From Gordonia bronchialis DSM 43247 (GTDB lineage Bacteria; Actinomycetota; Actinomycetes; Mycobacteriales; Mycobacteriaceae), in NCBI RefSeq assembly GCF_000024785.1, contig NC_013441.1:1860001-1924000 (forward strand): a stretch of 64,000 bases of DNA, in the 5' to 3' direction. A model generated the notes under the pieces. It was not told the origin of the DNA. It did not search any database and worked only from the letters and a program-made list of their open reading frames with translations. Shown here in pieces: positions 36,922-46,665 of this stretch. Within the stretch, counting starts at the first letter, position 1, and each line of letters opens with the position of its first letter. Made by a program: the position numbers and the translations under genes.

Positions 36922-38425
36922 ATGATCACTCATCACGTTCGCACCCGTCGTAGTTCCGAGGATTTCCCGCAGTCCGAGCATCTCGCCCAGAAGATCGCGG
37001 AGGTCGCTGCCGATCCGGTGGCCGTTCCCGACGAGACCACGGAGATGGTGATCAACCGGATCATCGACAACGCTGCGGTGAGTGCGGCGTCGGTGATCCG
37101 TCGGCCGGTCACCACTGCGCGGCAGCAAGCGCTGGCGCATCCGTCCACGCCGGGAGCGAGCGTTTTCGGCGTCGGCGGCACCTACTCGCCGGAGTGGGCG
37201 GCCTGGGCCAACGGTGTCGCCGTGCGCGAACTCGACTTCCACGACACCTTCCTCGCCGCCGAGTACTCCCATCCGGGGGACAACATCCCGCCGCTCGTCG
37301 CGGTCGCCCAGCATCTGGGAATCGGCGGTGCCGATCTGATCCGCGGGCTGGCCACCGCCTACGAGATCCAGATCGACCTCGTGCGCGGTATCTGTCTGCA
37401 CGAACACAAGATCGATCACGTGGCACACCTCGGGCCGTCGGTGGCCGCGGGTCTCGGCACCATGCTCGGTCTGGATGGGGAGACCATCTACCCGGCCGTC
37501 GGGCAGGCCCTGCACCTGACCACCGCCACCCGGCAGTCGCGCAAGGGCCTCATCTCCAGTTGGAAGGCCTACGCGCCGGCCCACGCCGGCAAGATCGGCA
37601 TCGAGGCGGTCGACCGGGCCATGCGCGGTGAGGGCGCGCCCGCCCCGATCTGGGAGGGTGAGGACGGTGTGATCGCCTGGCTGCTCGGCGGGCCGGGGGC
37701 AACCTACGACGTCGCGTTGCCGGCGCCGGGTGAACCCAAGCGCGCGATCCTCGACAGCTACACCAAAGAGCACTCCGCGGAGTACCAGAGCCAGGCGCCG
37801 ATCGACCTCGCCCGTCGGATGCGCGAGAGGATTTCCGACGTCGACGACATCGAGTCGATCGTGCTGCACACCAGCCACCACACGCATGTGGTCATCGGAA
37901 CGGGATCGGGAGACCCGCAGAAGTTCGATCCGACGGCCAGCCGAGAAACCCTGGACCACTCGGTGATGTATATCTTCGCGGTTGCCCTGCAGGACGGTAC
38001 CTGGCATCACGAAGCCTCGTATGCGCCCGAACGCGCGAACCGCCCCGACACCATCGAGTTGTGGCGCAAGATCTCCACGGTCGAGGACCCGGAGTGGACC
38101 CGCCGGTATCACTCCACCGACCCCGCCGAGAAGGCATTCGGGCGCCCGGGCGGTCATCACCTTGGGCAACGGTGAGGTCATCACCGACGAGCTCGCCGTC
38201 GCCGACGCACACCCGTTGGGCGCCCGGCCATTCGCGCGCAAACAGTACGAGGCCAAGTTCGCCACAATGGCCGACGGCGTGGTGGAACCCGAAGAGCAGC
38301 AACGGTTCCTGGACATCGCCACCAGTCTGGCCGAACTCGGTGCCGGTGAGTTGGGTGCGCTCAACGTCGCCGTGCGCCCGACGGTTCTGGACAAGGCGCC
38401 GACGACGGGTAAGGGGATCTTCTGA
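36922..38425 (+). pseudogene. prpD: 2-methylcitrate dehydratase, frameshifted
   Basis: Codons from 36922 to ~38142 read as PrpD (MmgE/PrpD family) up to PAEKAFG, then the frame runs into a stop at 38175. The C-terminal ~93 residues ([20 protein letters not shown] ... TTGKGIF) continue in the next frame to 38425. Skipping one base at C38143 in the GGGCGCCCGGGC run restores a ~500-aa protein of normal length. The enzyme would dehydrate 2-methylcitrate in the methylcitrate cycle. A single-base error in a GC-rich self-complementary run is possible, so true inactivation is unproven. Its restored stop overlaps the next start (TGATG). Confidence 0.88.
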
Positions 38426-39684
38426 TGTCACTGTTCTCCAGTGGTGTCACCGACACCGACAAGCGCAAGGCGTTGCGCGCCGGTCTGAGATCCGGTGAGC
38501 TGCAACGGTGGCCGGGGGCCTTCTCGCCGCTGGTGGCCAAGCTCGTCGCCGACATCGGTTTCGAGGGGGTGTACGTCTCCGGCGCCGTACTCTCGGCGGA
38601 CCTGGGTCTGCCCGACATCGGATTGACCACACTGACCGAGGTCGCCACCCGTGCTGGGGCGATCGCACGGGCGACCGATCTGCCCGCGCTCGTCGACGGC
38701 GACACCGGATTCGGCGAGCCGATGAGTGCGGCCCGGACCGTCGCGATGCTGGAGGACGCCGGCCTGGCCGGTTGTCATCTCGAGGATCAGGTGAACCCCA
38801 AGCGGTGCGGGCACCTCGACGGCAAGGACGTGGTCCCCGTCGGCGACATGCTCAAGCGACTGGCCGCAGCCGTGAACGGCCGGCGCGACGAGAACTTCGT
38901 CATCTGTGCGCGCACCGATGCCCGCGCGATCGAGGGTCTCGACGCGGCCATCGATCGGCTCCCGACCATCGTCGCCGCCGACATGCGACGCAGCCGCGGG
39001 CTGGACCCCGTTGCACCACACCACGGTTTGGGTTACGCGGAGAACTTCCTGAATATGTGTTTCGGGGAGGTGCCCGACCCGGCAATTGTCCGGGCATTCG
39101 CGAAGTCGATGGTGCTCTACGCCGAACACAGTTTCAATGCATCCACCTTCGCCGCGCGCGTCGTGACCTCGACCCAGTCGGATATCTACAGTGCCGTGAC
39201 CGCGGCGATCGGCGCGCTGAAGGGGTCGCTGCACGGCGGCGCCAACGAGGCGGTCATGTACGACATGATCGAGATCGACCGTCCCGAACTGGCCCGGGCA
39301 TGGCTCGACGCCAAGTTCGAGCGGAAGGAGAAGATCATGGGCTTCGGTCACCGCGTGTACAAGAACGGCGATTCCCGGGTGCCGACGATGAAGGCCGCAT
39401 TCGCCGAGGTCGCAGCACATGTGGGGGACAGCAGGTGGCTCGGGATCTACACCGAACTCGAGGCGGCGATGGCGCAGCGCACCGGCATCAAACCGAACCT
39501 CGATTTCCCCACCGGTCCCGCCTATCACCTCATGGGTTTCGATATCGCATCATTCACGCCGATCTTCGTGATGAGCCGCATCACGGGGTGGACCGCCCAC
39601 ATCATGGAACAGGTTGCCACCAACGCACTGATCCGACCACTGAGCCAGTACTCTGGTGTACCGCAGCGGGTACTGGGCGGCTGA
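38425..39684 (+). CDS. In-frame chimera: N-terminal methylisocitrate lyase (PrpB) joined to C-terminal 2-methylcitrate synthase (PrpC)
   Basis: 419 aa. Residues 1-178 are PrpB: FEGVYVSGAVLSADLGLPDI, LVDGDTGFGEP, the active-site loop NPKRCGHLDGK and ICARTDAR. From LPTIVAADMRRSRGL (~179) to the end it is PrpC, keeping the citrate-synthase catalytic residues: His in LKGSLHGGANEAV, His in MGFGHRVYK and Asp in NLDFPTG. Compared with usual proteins (~300 and ~380 aa), about 120 residues of PrpB (including its C-terminal substrate Glu region) and ~140 of PrpC are missing. The simplest origin is an in-frame deletion of ~0.8 kb between prpB and prpC. Probably inactive for both reactions; an assembly collapse must be ruled out. 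Confidence 0.9.
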   Translation: MSLFSSGVTDTDKRKALRAGLRSGELQRWPGAFSPLVAKLVADIGFEGVYVSGAVLSADLGLPDIGLTTLTEVATRAGAIARATDLPALVDGDTGFGEPMSAARTVAMLEDAGLAGCHLEDQVNPKRCGHLDGKDVVPVGDMLKRLAAAVNGRRDENFVICARTDARAIEGLDAAIDRLPTIVAADMRRSRGLDPVAPHHGLGYAENFLNMCFGEVPDPAIVRAFAKSMVLYAEHSFNASTFAARVVTSTQSDIYSAVTAAIGALKGSLHGGANEAVMYDMIEIDRPELARAWLDAKFERKEKIMGFGHRVYKNGDSRVPTMKAAFAEVAAHVGDSRWLGIYTELEAAMAQRTGIKPNLDFPTGPAYHLMGFDIASFTPIFVMSRITGWTAHIMEQVATNALIRPLSQYSGVPQRVLGG

Positions 39685-39816
39685 TGGCCGACGAGTACGT
39701 CGAGCCGTGAAAACCGCACAGCGACAAGTCGATCTGTGTGAAGCGGCACGACCGGTGCGGGTGAAGAGTGCAAGGACGGCCCCGGTGCGCATGCGCACGC
39801 GACGAGAGAGAGTCAA

Positions 39817-42800
39817 GTGTTCGACAAGGTTCTGGTTGCCAACCGCGGCGAGATCGCGATCCGTGCATTCCGCGCGGCGTACGAATTGGGGGCACGTACG
39901 GTAGCGATCTTCCCGTATGAGGATCGCAATTCGGTGCATCGGCTCAAGGCCGACGAGTCGTATCAGATCGGGCGGCCGGGCCATCCGGTACGCGCCTACC
40001 TGTCCGTCGATGAGGTGGTGGCCGCCGCGGTGCGCTGCGGCGCCGACGCCATCTATCCGGGGTACGGATTTCTCTCCGAGAACCAGGGACTTGCGGCGGC
40101 GTGTGCGCAGGCGGGCATCACGTTCGTCGGCCCGTCGGCCGATGTCCTGGAGCTGACCGGAAACAAGGCGACCGCGGTGGCCGCGGCCAAGGCGGCCGGC
40201 CTGCCGGTGCTGGCATCCTCAGAGCCATCGTCGGACATCGACGAGCTGCTCGCGGCTGCCGAGGACATGCGGTTCCCCGTCTTCGTGAAAGCGGTGGCCG
40301 GTGGCGGTGGGCGCGGGATGCGTCAGGTGCCGCGTATCGAGGACCTCGCCGAGGCCATCGGGGCGGCGTCCCGGGAAGCCGAGGCGGCCTTCGGCGATCC
40401 GACGGTGTTCCTGGAGCAGGCGGTGGTCAATCCCCGCCACATCGAGGTGCAGATCCTCGCCGACACCCACGGCGATGTCATCCATCTCTACGAGCGTGAC
40501 TGCAGTGTGCAGCGTCGGCATCAGAAGGTCATCGAGCTGGCGCCCGCGCCGAATCTGTCGCCGGAGCTGCGTGAGCGGATCTGTGCCGATGCGGTGGCCT
40601 TCGCCCGCCACATCGGCTACTCGTGCGCGGGCACGGTGGAGTTCCTGCTCGACGAACAGGGCAACCATGTGTTCATCGAGATGAATCCGCGGATTCAGGT
40701 CGAGCACACGGTCACCGAAGAGATCACCGACGTCGACCTGGTCGGTTCGCAGCTACGCATCGCCGCCGGCGAATCGCTGGCCGATCTGGGATTGACCCAG
40801 GACCGCATCGCGATTCGTGGGGCGGCGCTGCAGTGCCGGATCACCACCGAGGACCCGGCCAACGAGTTCCGGCCCGACGTCGGCCGGATCACCGCTTACC
40901 GCTCACCGGGTGGTGCGGGTGTGCGGCTCGACGGCGGTGCCGTCCTCGGAGCCGAGGTCAGTGGCCACTTCGACTCGATGCTCGTCAAATTGACCTGCCG
41001 TGGAAGAGATTTCGCCACTGCTGTGCGACGTGCCCGCCGTGCGGTGGCCGAGTTCCGCATTCGTGGCGTGGCCACCAACATCCCGTTCCTGCAGGCTGTG
41101 CTCGACGACCCCGATTTTCGGGCGGGGCGGGTGACGACATCGTTCATCGCCGACCGGCCGTGGCTGTTGACCTCGCGTTCCTCGGCCGACCGCGGGACCA
41201 AGATCCTGACCTACCTCGCCGACGTGACGGTCAACAAACCGCACGGTGAGCGCCCGACGACGGTGTACCCGCGCGACAAACTCCCCACCCTCGACAAAGA
41301 CGTGCTGGCCCACCCGCCGGCCGGCTCCAAACAGCGACTCACCGAGCTGGGGCCGGAGGGATTCGCCGCGGACCTGCGCGCCCGAAAGGCGTTGGGTATC
41401 ACCGACACCACCTTCCGCGACGCTCACCAGTCGCTGCTGGCGACCCGGGTGCGCACCAGCGGACTGATGATGGTCGCGCCGTATGTGGCGGCGACGACAC
41501 CGCAGTTGCTCTCCATCGAATGTTGGGGCGGGGCAACCTATGACGTCGCACTGCGATTCCTCAAGGAGGATCCGTGGGATCGACTGGCACAGATGCGTGA
41601 GGCGATTCCCAACATCTGCCTGCAGATGCTGTTGCGTGGTGCCAACACCGTCGGCTACACCCCGTATCCGACGAAGGTGACCACCGCTTTCGTCGCCGAG
41701 GCGACCGAGGTGGGTATCGACATTTTCCGGATCTTCGACGCGCTCAACAACATCGAGCAGATGCGTCCGGCCATCGACGCGGTCCGCGAGACCGGAACGG
41801 CGGTCGCCGAGGTCGCGATGAGCTACACCGGCGACCTGGCGAATCCGACCGAGGATCTCTACACCCTCGACTACTACCTGCGACTCGCCGAGCAGATCGT
41901 CGACGCGGGTGCTCATGTGCTGGCCATCAAGGACATGGCCGGTCTGCTGCGCGCCCCGGCGGCCACCAAGCTGGTCTCCGCGCTGGTCAAGGAGTTCGAA
42001 CTGCCGGTGCACGTGCACACCCATGACACGCCGGGTGGTCAGTTGGCCACGTACCTGGCGGCGTGGGAGGCCGGGGCGTCGGCCGTCGACGGGGCGAGCG
42101 CCGCCCTGGCGGGTACCACGAGTCAGCCGGCACTGTCGGCGATCGTCGCCGCCACCGCGCACACCGAGCGCGACAGCGGACTCGATCTGGCCGCGGTATG
42201 CGACCTGGAGCCGTACTGGGAAGCGCTGCGCAAGGTCTATCACCCGTTCGAATCGGGTCTGCCGGCGCCCACGGGACGCGTGTACACCCACGAGATCCCG
42301 GGCGGCCAGTTGTCGAATCTGCGGCAACAGGCCATTGCGCTCGGTCTGGGCAACCGGTTCGAGGCCGTCGAGCAGGCCTACGCCGCGGCCGACCGGCTGC
42401 TGGGCAGGCTGATCAAGGTGACCCCGTCGTCGAAGGTGGTCGGCGATCTCGCCCTTGCGATGGTCGGCCGCGGTATCACGGCCGACGAATTCGCCTCTGA
42501 CCCGTCCTCATTCGACATTCCGGACTCGGTGATCGGATTCCTGCGTGGCGAACTCGGCGACCCCGCCGGCGGCTGGCCGGAACCGCTGCGCACCCTGGCT
42601 CTCGAAGGGCGCGCGGAACCGCGTGCGACGGTGGAACTCTCGGCCGCAGACTCCGCGGCTCTCGACAAACCCGGCCGCGACCGGCAGGTCACCCTCAATC
42701 GTCTGCTCTTCCCCGGCCCCACCAAGGACTTCGAGGATCACTTCGAAACCTACGGTGACACCTCACGATTGAGTGCCAACCAGTTCTTCTACGGACTGCG

Positions 42801-43206
42801 CTACGGCGAAGAACACCGGGTGGAACTCGAACCCGGCGTCGATCTCATCATCGGTCTCGAGGCCATCAGCGAACCCGACGAGAAGGGTATGCGCACGGTC
42901 ATGTGCGTGCTCAACGGGCAACTCCGCCCGGTGTCGGTACGCGATCGCTCCATCGACTCGACGGTGGAGGCAGCCGAAAAGGCCGATCGCTCCAACCCCC
43001 ACCACATCGGCGCACCCTTCGCGGGGGTCGTGTCACTCGCGGTGGATGTGGGTGACGAGATCGTCGCCGGCGCGGCGATCGGCACCATCGAAGCGATGAA
43101 GATGGAAGCCACCATCACCGCCCCGATCGGCGGCAAGGTCGCGCGCGTCGCGATCGGACCGGTCAGTTCCGTGGCACCGGGGGATCTGCTCATCGAGATC
43201 GGGTAG
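39817..43206 (+). CDS. pyc: Pyruvate carboxylase
   Basis: 1,129 aa from GTG (VFDKVLVANRGEIAIRAF). A single-chain biotin enzyme that makes oxaloacetate from pyruvate, ATP and bicarbonate. The biotin carboxylase domain is ~1-450, with ATP-grasp loop KAVAGGGGRGMR and EMNPRIQVEHTVTEE. The carboxyltransferase domain is ~530-830, with TTFRDAHQSLLATR and the metal-binding region VHVHTHDTPGG. The biotin carrier domain carries EAMKMEA near the C-terminus. It lies 132 bp downstream of the prp genes, a short gap without a recognisable element, so it probably has its own promoter. Confidence 0.97.
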   Translation: MFDKVLVANRGEIAIRAFRAAYELGARTVAIFPYEDRNSVHRLKADESYQIGRPGHPVRAYLSVDEVVAAAVRCGADAIYPGYGFLSENQGLAAACAQAGITFVGPSADVLELTGNKATAVAAAKAAGLPVLASSEPSSDIDELLAAAEDMRFPVFVKAVAGGGGRGMRQVPRIEDLAEAIGAASREAEAAFGDPTVFLEQAVVNPRHIEVQILADTHGDVIHLYERDCSVQRRHQKVIELAPAPNLSPELRERICADAVAFARHIGYSCAGTVEFLLDEQGNHVFIEMNPRIQVEHTVTEEITDVDLVGSQLRIAAGESLADLGLTQDRIAIRGAALQCRITTEDPANEFRPDVGRITAYRSPGGAGVRLDGGAVLGAEVSGHFDSMLVKLTCRGRDFATAVRRARRAVAEFRIRGVATNIPFLQAVLDDPDFRAGRVTTSFIADRPWLLTSRSSADRGTKILTYLADVTVNKPHGERPTTVYPRDKLPTLDKDVLAHPPAGSKQRLTELGPEGFAADLRARKALGITDTTFRDAHQSLLATRVRTSGLMMVAPYVAATTPQLLSIECWGGATYDVALRFLKEDPWDRLAQMREAIPNICLQMLLRGANTVGYTPYPTKVTTAFVAEATEVGIDIFRIFDALNNIEQMRPAIDAVRETGTAVAEVAMSYTGDLANPTEDLYTLDYYLRLAEQIVDAGAHVLAIKDMAGLLRAPAATKLVSALVKEFELPVHVHTHDTPGGQLATYLAAWEAGASAVDGASAALAGTTSQPALSAIVAATAHTERDSGLDLAAVCDLEPYWEALRKVYHPFESGLPAPTGRVYTHEIPGGQLSNLRQQAIALGLGNRFEAVEQAYAAADRLLGRLIKVTPSSKVVGDLALAMVGRGITADEFASDPSSFDIPDSVIGFLRGELGDPAGGWPEPLRTLALEGRAEPRATVELSAADSAALDKPGRDRQVTLNRLLFPGPTKDFEDHFETYGDTSRLSANQFFYGLRYGEEHRVELEPGVDLIIGLEAISEPDEKGMRTVMCVLNGQLRPVSVRDRSIDSTVEAAEKADRSNPHHIGAPFAGVVSLAVDVGDEIVAGAAIGTIEAMKMEATITAPIGGKVARVAIGPVSSVAPGDLLIEIG

Positions 43207-43317
43207 GTGCCCTCGCCGGCCACTCGGCCCGGCAGGATTGAGGGGCCGGCCGGGGTGCTGTCCTGTCTGCTGGTGTGCCGCGATCGGCGCGCTCTCGCTG
43301 CGCTCGTGCGTGCCGGT

Positions 43318-43965
43318 TCAACCGGCGGGTGGGGTGCCGGTCTCGGTTGACGCGTCGATCACGGCGTCTGCGACTTCCCGGGTGGACGCGACGCGCGCGG
43401 CGTTCGGCTCGTCGACGGTGTCGATCCACCGCGCCGCCTGCTCGGGAGTCTTGCCGGCGGCGATGTGGCGGGTGAGCAGTCGCCGACGGCGGACCCCGGT
43501 CTCGGCGTCGACGTAATAGAGGCGGGTCAGCAACGGGCGCACCATGTTCCACTCCGGTTCATCGAGTCCGAGGTAGTTTCCTTCGGCCACGACGAGCCGC
43601 GCGGATGCGGGGATGACCAGTCGCGCGGCAATGGGTTCACCCATCGTGTGATCGAAATCCGGTGCGTAGACGTCGGATTCGGCGGCGACGACTCTGTGCA
43701 ACAGCGCAACGAAGCCCGCTGCGTCGAAGGTGTCGGGTGCACCCTTGCGGTCCCGGCGACCGAGTGCGTCGAGGACGTCGTCGGAGAGGTGGAAGCCGTC
43801 CATCGGCAGGTAGCCGACCGCATCCGGTCCCAGAGTCTCGGCGGCGTGGGCGAGCACCCGTCGGGCGAGGGTGGTCTTGCCTGCCCCGGGCGGACCGGCG
43901 AAGCCGATCACCACGCGCTCCCGGGATGCGGAGGCGAGCGCAGCGATGTCCGATTCGACCGTCAC
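43318..43965 (-). CDS. Nucleoside/pantothenate-kinase-like P-loop kinase (PRK/uridine kinase family)
   Basis: 215 aa. Walker A is IGFAGPPGAGKTTLARRV (~residues 19-36). The family segment YLPMDGFHLSDDVLDALGRRDRKGAP contains the substrate-binding Asp and a His, and SARLVVAEGNYLGLDEPEW is a Walker-B-like strand with catalytic Glu. This matches the FrcK/uridine-kinase-like 'nucleoside/nucleotide kinase family' proteins. The phosphate acceptor (nucleoside, sugar or pantothenate) is not identifiable from sequence. It is convergent with pyc. Confidence 0.85.
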   Translation of the reverse strand: MTVESDIAALASASRERVVIGFAGPPGAGKTTLARRVLAHAAETLGPDAVGYLPMDGFHLSDDVLDALGRRDRKGAPDTFDAAGFVALLHRVVAAESDVYAPDFDHTMGEPIAARLVIPASARLVVAEGNYLGLDEPEWNMVRPLLTRLYYVDAETGVRRRRLLTRHIAAGKTPEQAARWIDTVDEPNAARVASTREVADAVIDASTETGTPPAG

Positions 43966-43997
43966 GACTCGACCCTACGCATCGCGGGGTCGTGGCG

Positions 43998-44080
43998 TGT
44001 GTCCGCGAGGAACGAGCCGCGCCCTCCATTTGCTGGTTGAGCCGTGTCCGCGAGGAACGAGCGGCCACGTGTCGAAACCA
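43998..44080. repeat. Intergenic repeat-containing segment
   Basis: GTGTCCGCGAGGAACGAGC occurs twice in the same orientation (43998-44016 and 44044-44062). The second copy sits inside a stretch that begins TGGTTGAGCCGTG and ends CACGTGTCGAAACCA, so its ends are imperfect inverted repeats (TGGTT/AACCA). This looks like a dispersed intergenic element of high-GC actinobacteria; copy number elsewhere cannot be seen here. The 316-bp gap 43966-44281 otherwise holds only the hairpin at 44168-44225. Confidence 0.45.
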
Positions 44081-44167
44081 TCCGCAACCCGAAAACGTCA
44101 GCGCCCCAACACAATTCACCACCCCAGAGTCGACGACCCACAATTGTCGAACCCCCGACGGAAATGA

Positions 44168-44225
44168 GAACTCGCACCGGCAGATCTGCGACCGCGGGAG
44201 GGCGCAGATCCGTCGATGCGAGTTC
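44168..44225 (-). terminator. Imperfect inverted repeat downstream of pheA1, possible terminator
   Basis: Arms 44168-44190 and 44203-44225 pair at 20 of 23 positions (GAACTCGCA...GATCTGCG against its complement) with a 12-nt loop. It lies ~57 bp beyond the stop of the pheA2A1 operon on the minus strand, a reasonable place for a terminator. There is no T-run. Confidence 0.45.
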
Positions 44226-44281
44226 GTGCATCCGGCGGCGAGGCGGGGCAACTCACCCGCCGCCGGAGCCGTCTCGGTCGG

Positions 44282-45889
44282 CTACTTGTTCCCGAAGTAG
44301 CTGACGTCGTCGTTGCCGATGAGGTCGGGAACGGTCCAGCCGTCGAGGTCGTACTCGGACAGGCACTGCTCGGCGAGACCCTTCATCTGATCTACGCCAC
44401 CGCGGTTCTGGGCGGCGAAGAGCAACTCGGCCTTCACGTTCTCGTGGTTGCCGGAGTAGTTGCGCTCGTAGAGCTCGTGGCGGCCACCGAACTCGGAGCC
44501 GATTGAATCCCACAGTGCCTTCATGACCTTCACGCGGTCGACGGCGGTGATGCCGTTGGAGCCACGAACGTACTTGTCGAGGTACGGCCGGACGTCGGGG
44601 CTCTTGAAATCGGCCGCACTCGACGGGAGATAGATCAGACCCGATGCGACGTCCTGCTCGATGATCTCCTTGATCCGCGGGTAGCCCTGCATCATGAACA
44701 TGCGGTAGGTGAGCCCGTATTCGAGTCGGGGGATCACGGTGTCGCCGATCCATGGCTCCGGGTTGTGGGCCATGGCGTCGGTGAGCGTCCAGAACAGATT
44801 GCGCCAGCCGATGACCTCACCGACGCGGGTCTGCACGCCGCGGAACCCGCCGGAGCCGGTGCAGTCGAGGGCCTTCATCAACAGGCCGGCGATGAAGTCG
44901 AGTTTGACCGCGAGCCGCGTGCAGCCCTGGAAGGTGAAGCGGGGCAGGAAGCCGGACTGCGGGAAGAACGCGTTGATGCGCTCGACGTCGCCGTACATGA
45001 AGACGTTCTCCCACGGCACGAGCACCTTGTCGAAGACGAAGATGGTGTCGTTCTCGTCCATCCGGCTCGACAGTGGGTAGTCGAAGGGGCTGCCCATCAC
45101 GGCGGCCTGCTCGGTGTAGGACGACCGGCAGATCAGTTTGATGCCCGGTGCGTCCATCGGGACCGTGCAGATGAGGGCGAATTCCTTCTTCTTGATCGGC
45201 AGGCCGTAGTGGGCGATGAAGTTGTAGTTGGTGATGGCCGATCCGGTGGCGACCACCTTGGCGCCGGAAACCACCAGGCCGGCGTCGGTCTCCTTCTCCA
45301 CCTTCATGAAGACGTCACCCACCTCGTCGGGCGGCAGCTGGCGGTCGACGGGCGGATTGATGATGGCGTGATTCCAGTAGAGGACCTTCTCCTGGGATTC
45401 GCGGTACCATCGTTCGGCGTTGGCCTCGAAAGGTGCGTAGAGGTCCTTGTTGGCGTGCAGGGTGCCCAGGAAGCTGGCCTTGTAGTCGGGGGAGCGGCCC
45501 ATCCAGCCGTAGGTCATCCGCGCCCACTCGGCGATCGCGTCGCGTTCCTTGATGAGATCGTCGGAGCTGGTCGGAGCCTTGAAGAAGGGCATGGTGACGC
45601 CCCCGTTGCCGGTGTCGGTCGCGGTGGTGACCTTGTCCTTGGTCGCCGGGTCGTGCATGGAGTCGTAGAGCCGGGCGGTCATCCGGATCGGGTTGCGGAA
45701 GGCCGGATGGGTGGTGACGTCCTTGACGCGCTCACCGTGCAGCCAGATCTCGCGGCCGTCGCGCAGCGACTCGATGTACTCGTCGCCGGTCATCGGCCGT
45801 GATGCGAAGTTCTCGGTCTTGTTCGCCGGCGAGTCGGCGGCCGGATTCACCTGCGGCGCGCCGGTGTCGGGACGTTCGATGGTGGTCAT
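44282..45889 (-). CDS. pheA1: Two-component flavin-dependent phenol/4-hydroxyphenylacetate 3-hydroxylase, oxygenase subunit
   Basis: 535 aa from ATG at 45889 ([13 protein letters not shown]) with good fit to the HpaB family; the longer upstream reading is rejected. It uses reduced FAD and O2 to ortho-hydroxylate phenols. Typical segments are [71 protein letters not shown] and the C-terminal [20 protein letters not shown]. Length, the flavin-reductase partner and a divergent AraC regulator match the pheR-pheA2A1 loci of Rhodococcus, so phenol is the favoured substrate over 4-hydroxyphenylacetate. Confidence 0.85.
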   Translation of the reverse strand: MTTIERPDTGAPQVNPAADSPANKTENFASRPMTGDEYIESLRDGREIWLHGERVKDVTTHPAFRNPIRMTARLYDSMHDPATKDKVTTATDTGNGGVTMPFFKAPTSSDDLIKERDAIAEWARMTYGWMGRSPDYKASFLGTLHANKDLYAPFEANAERWYRESQEKVLYWNHAIINPPVDRQLPPDEVGDVFMKVEKETDAGLVVSGAKVVATGSAITNYNFIAHYGLPIKKKEFALICTVPMDAPGIKLICRSSYTEQAAVMGSPFDYPLSSRMDENDTIFVFDKVLVPWENVFMYGDVERINAFFPQSGFLPRFTFQGCTRLAVKLDFIAGLLMKALDCTGSGGFRGVQTRVGEVIGWRNLFWTLTDAMAHNPEPWIGDTVIPRLEYGLTYRMFMMQGYPRIKEIIEQDVASGLIYLPSSAADFKSPDVRPYLDKYVRGSNGITAVDRVKVMKALWDSIGSEFGGRHELYERNYSGNHENVKAELLFAAQNRGGVDQMKGLAEQCLSEYDLDGWTVPDLIGNDDVSYFGNK

Positions 45890-45960
45890 GATTGATACCT
45901 CTTTCTGATCGATTGATCGCGAGTGTCGATGAATGATGCTTGGCTGGACGGGACTTGCGG

Positions 45961-46545
45961 TCAGGCGGACTGTTCGGCGCCGGTGAGGTGAAACGGTGTG
46001 AACGTGGTCGTCGAGTCGAACCAGCCCGAATGCGGGTCGTCGGCACTCAGGGTCCACAGGGAATTGACGGTGGGCTCGCCCAGATCGTGGAAAGTGCTGC
46101 GGTAGTAGAGAAGTGGTGACTTTCCGCTGGACTCGGCATCAACGATCTCACCGATGAAGATGATGTGGTCGCCACCGTCGTAGCTGCGCCACGGCACGCA
46201 GCTGATGGTTGCCGCTGATCCGCACAGGACCGGTGCGGTGGCGCCGTCGGCCCAGACCGGGCCAGGGTTCGCCGGGCGTCCGGCGAAATGCATTGCGATG
46301 TCGAGCTGATCGGCCGCGAGGATGTTCACCGCGAACGGCGCGTCGGACAAGAAGTTGCACGCCTTGGACTTTCGGGTCAGCGTCACCTGGCAGAGGCGGG
46401 GTTCCAGCGATACGGCGGTGAAGGCTGTCACCGTTGCGCCGTGCGGTTCTCCGTCATTGTTTGCGCAGGTGATGACAGTGACGCCGCTGGCGAACTGGCC
46501 GAAGACGTTCTGTAGGGCCCGACGTTCTGTGTCACCGTGTCCCAT
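45961..46545 (-). CDS. pheA2: Flavin reductase component of the phenol hydroxylase
   Basis: 194 aa from ATG at 46545 with ribosome-binding site GGAGAGG. A flavin-reductase-like split barrel: N-terminal [17 protein letters not shown], the FMN/FAD-binding segment [31 protein letters not shown], and [15 protein letters not shown] with the His conserved in HpaC-type reductases. It supplies reduced flavin to the oxygenase encoded 71 bp downstream. The start faces pheR across 120 bp, which should contain the regulator-responsive promoter. Confidence 0.88.
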   Translation of the reverse strand: MGHGDTERRALQNVFGQFASGVTVITCANNDGEPHGATVTAFTAVSLEPRLCQVTLTRKSKACNFLSDAPFAVNILAADQLDIAMHFAGRPANPGPVWADGATAPVLCGSAATISCVPWRSYDGGDHIIFIGEIVDAESSGKSPLLYYRSTFHDLGEPTVNSLWTLSADDPHSGWFDSTTTFTPFHLTGAEQSA

Positions 46546-46665
46546 ATGACCTCTCCTTTCGATGAGGCAGAATGTGATGTAGAACATAGGTTGACACCGG
46601 CCCGACTTCGATCCGCTGAACGCGATGGCGATCCGGAATGCGCGGTGGAGTCGTGAGGAGTTGTG

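Noticed and set aside
35497..38394. 965-codon minus-strand open frame
   Set aside because: Runs antisense to prpD and out of frame through prpR; both real genes have clear family motifs.
39684..39710. Tiny frame (MADEYVEP) overlapping the prpB-prpC stop
   Set aside because: Eight codons, no support beyond a TGATG overlap.
40903..42327. 474-codon minus-strand open frame
   Set aside because: Antisense to the middle of pyc.
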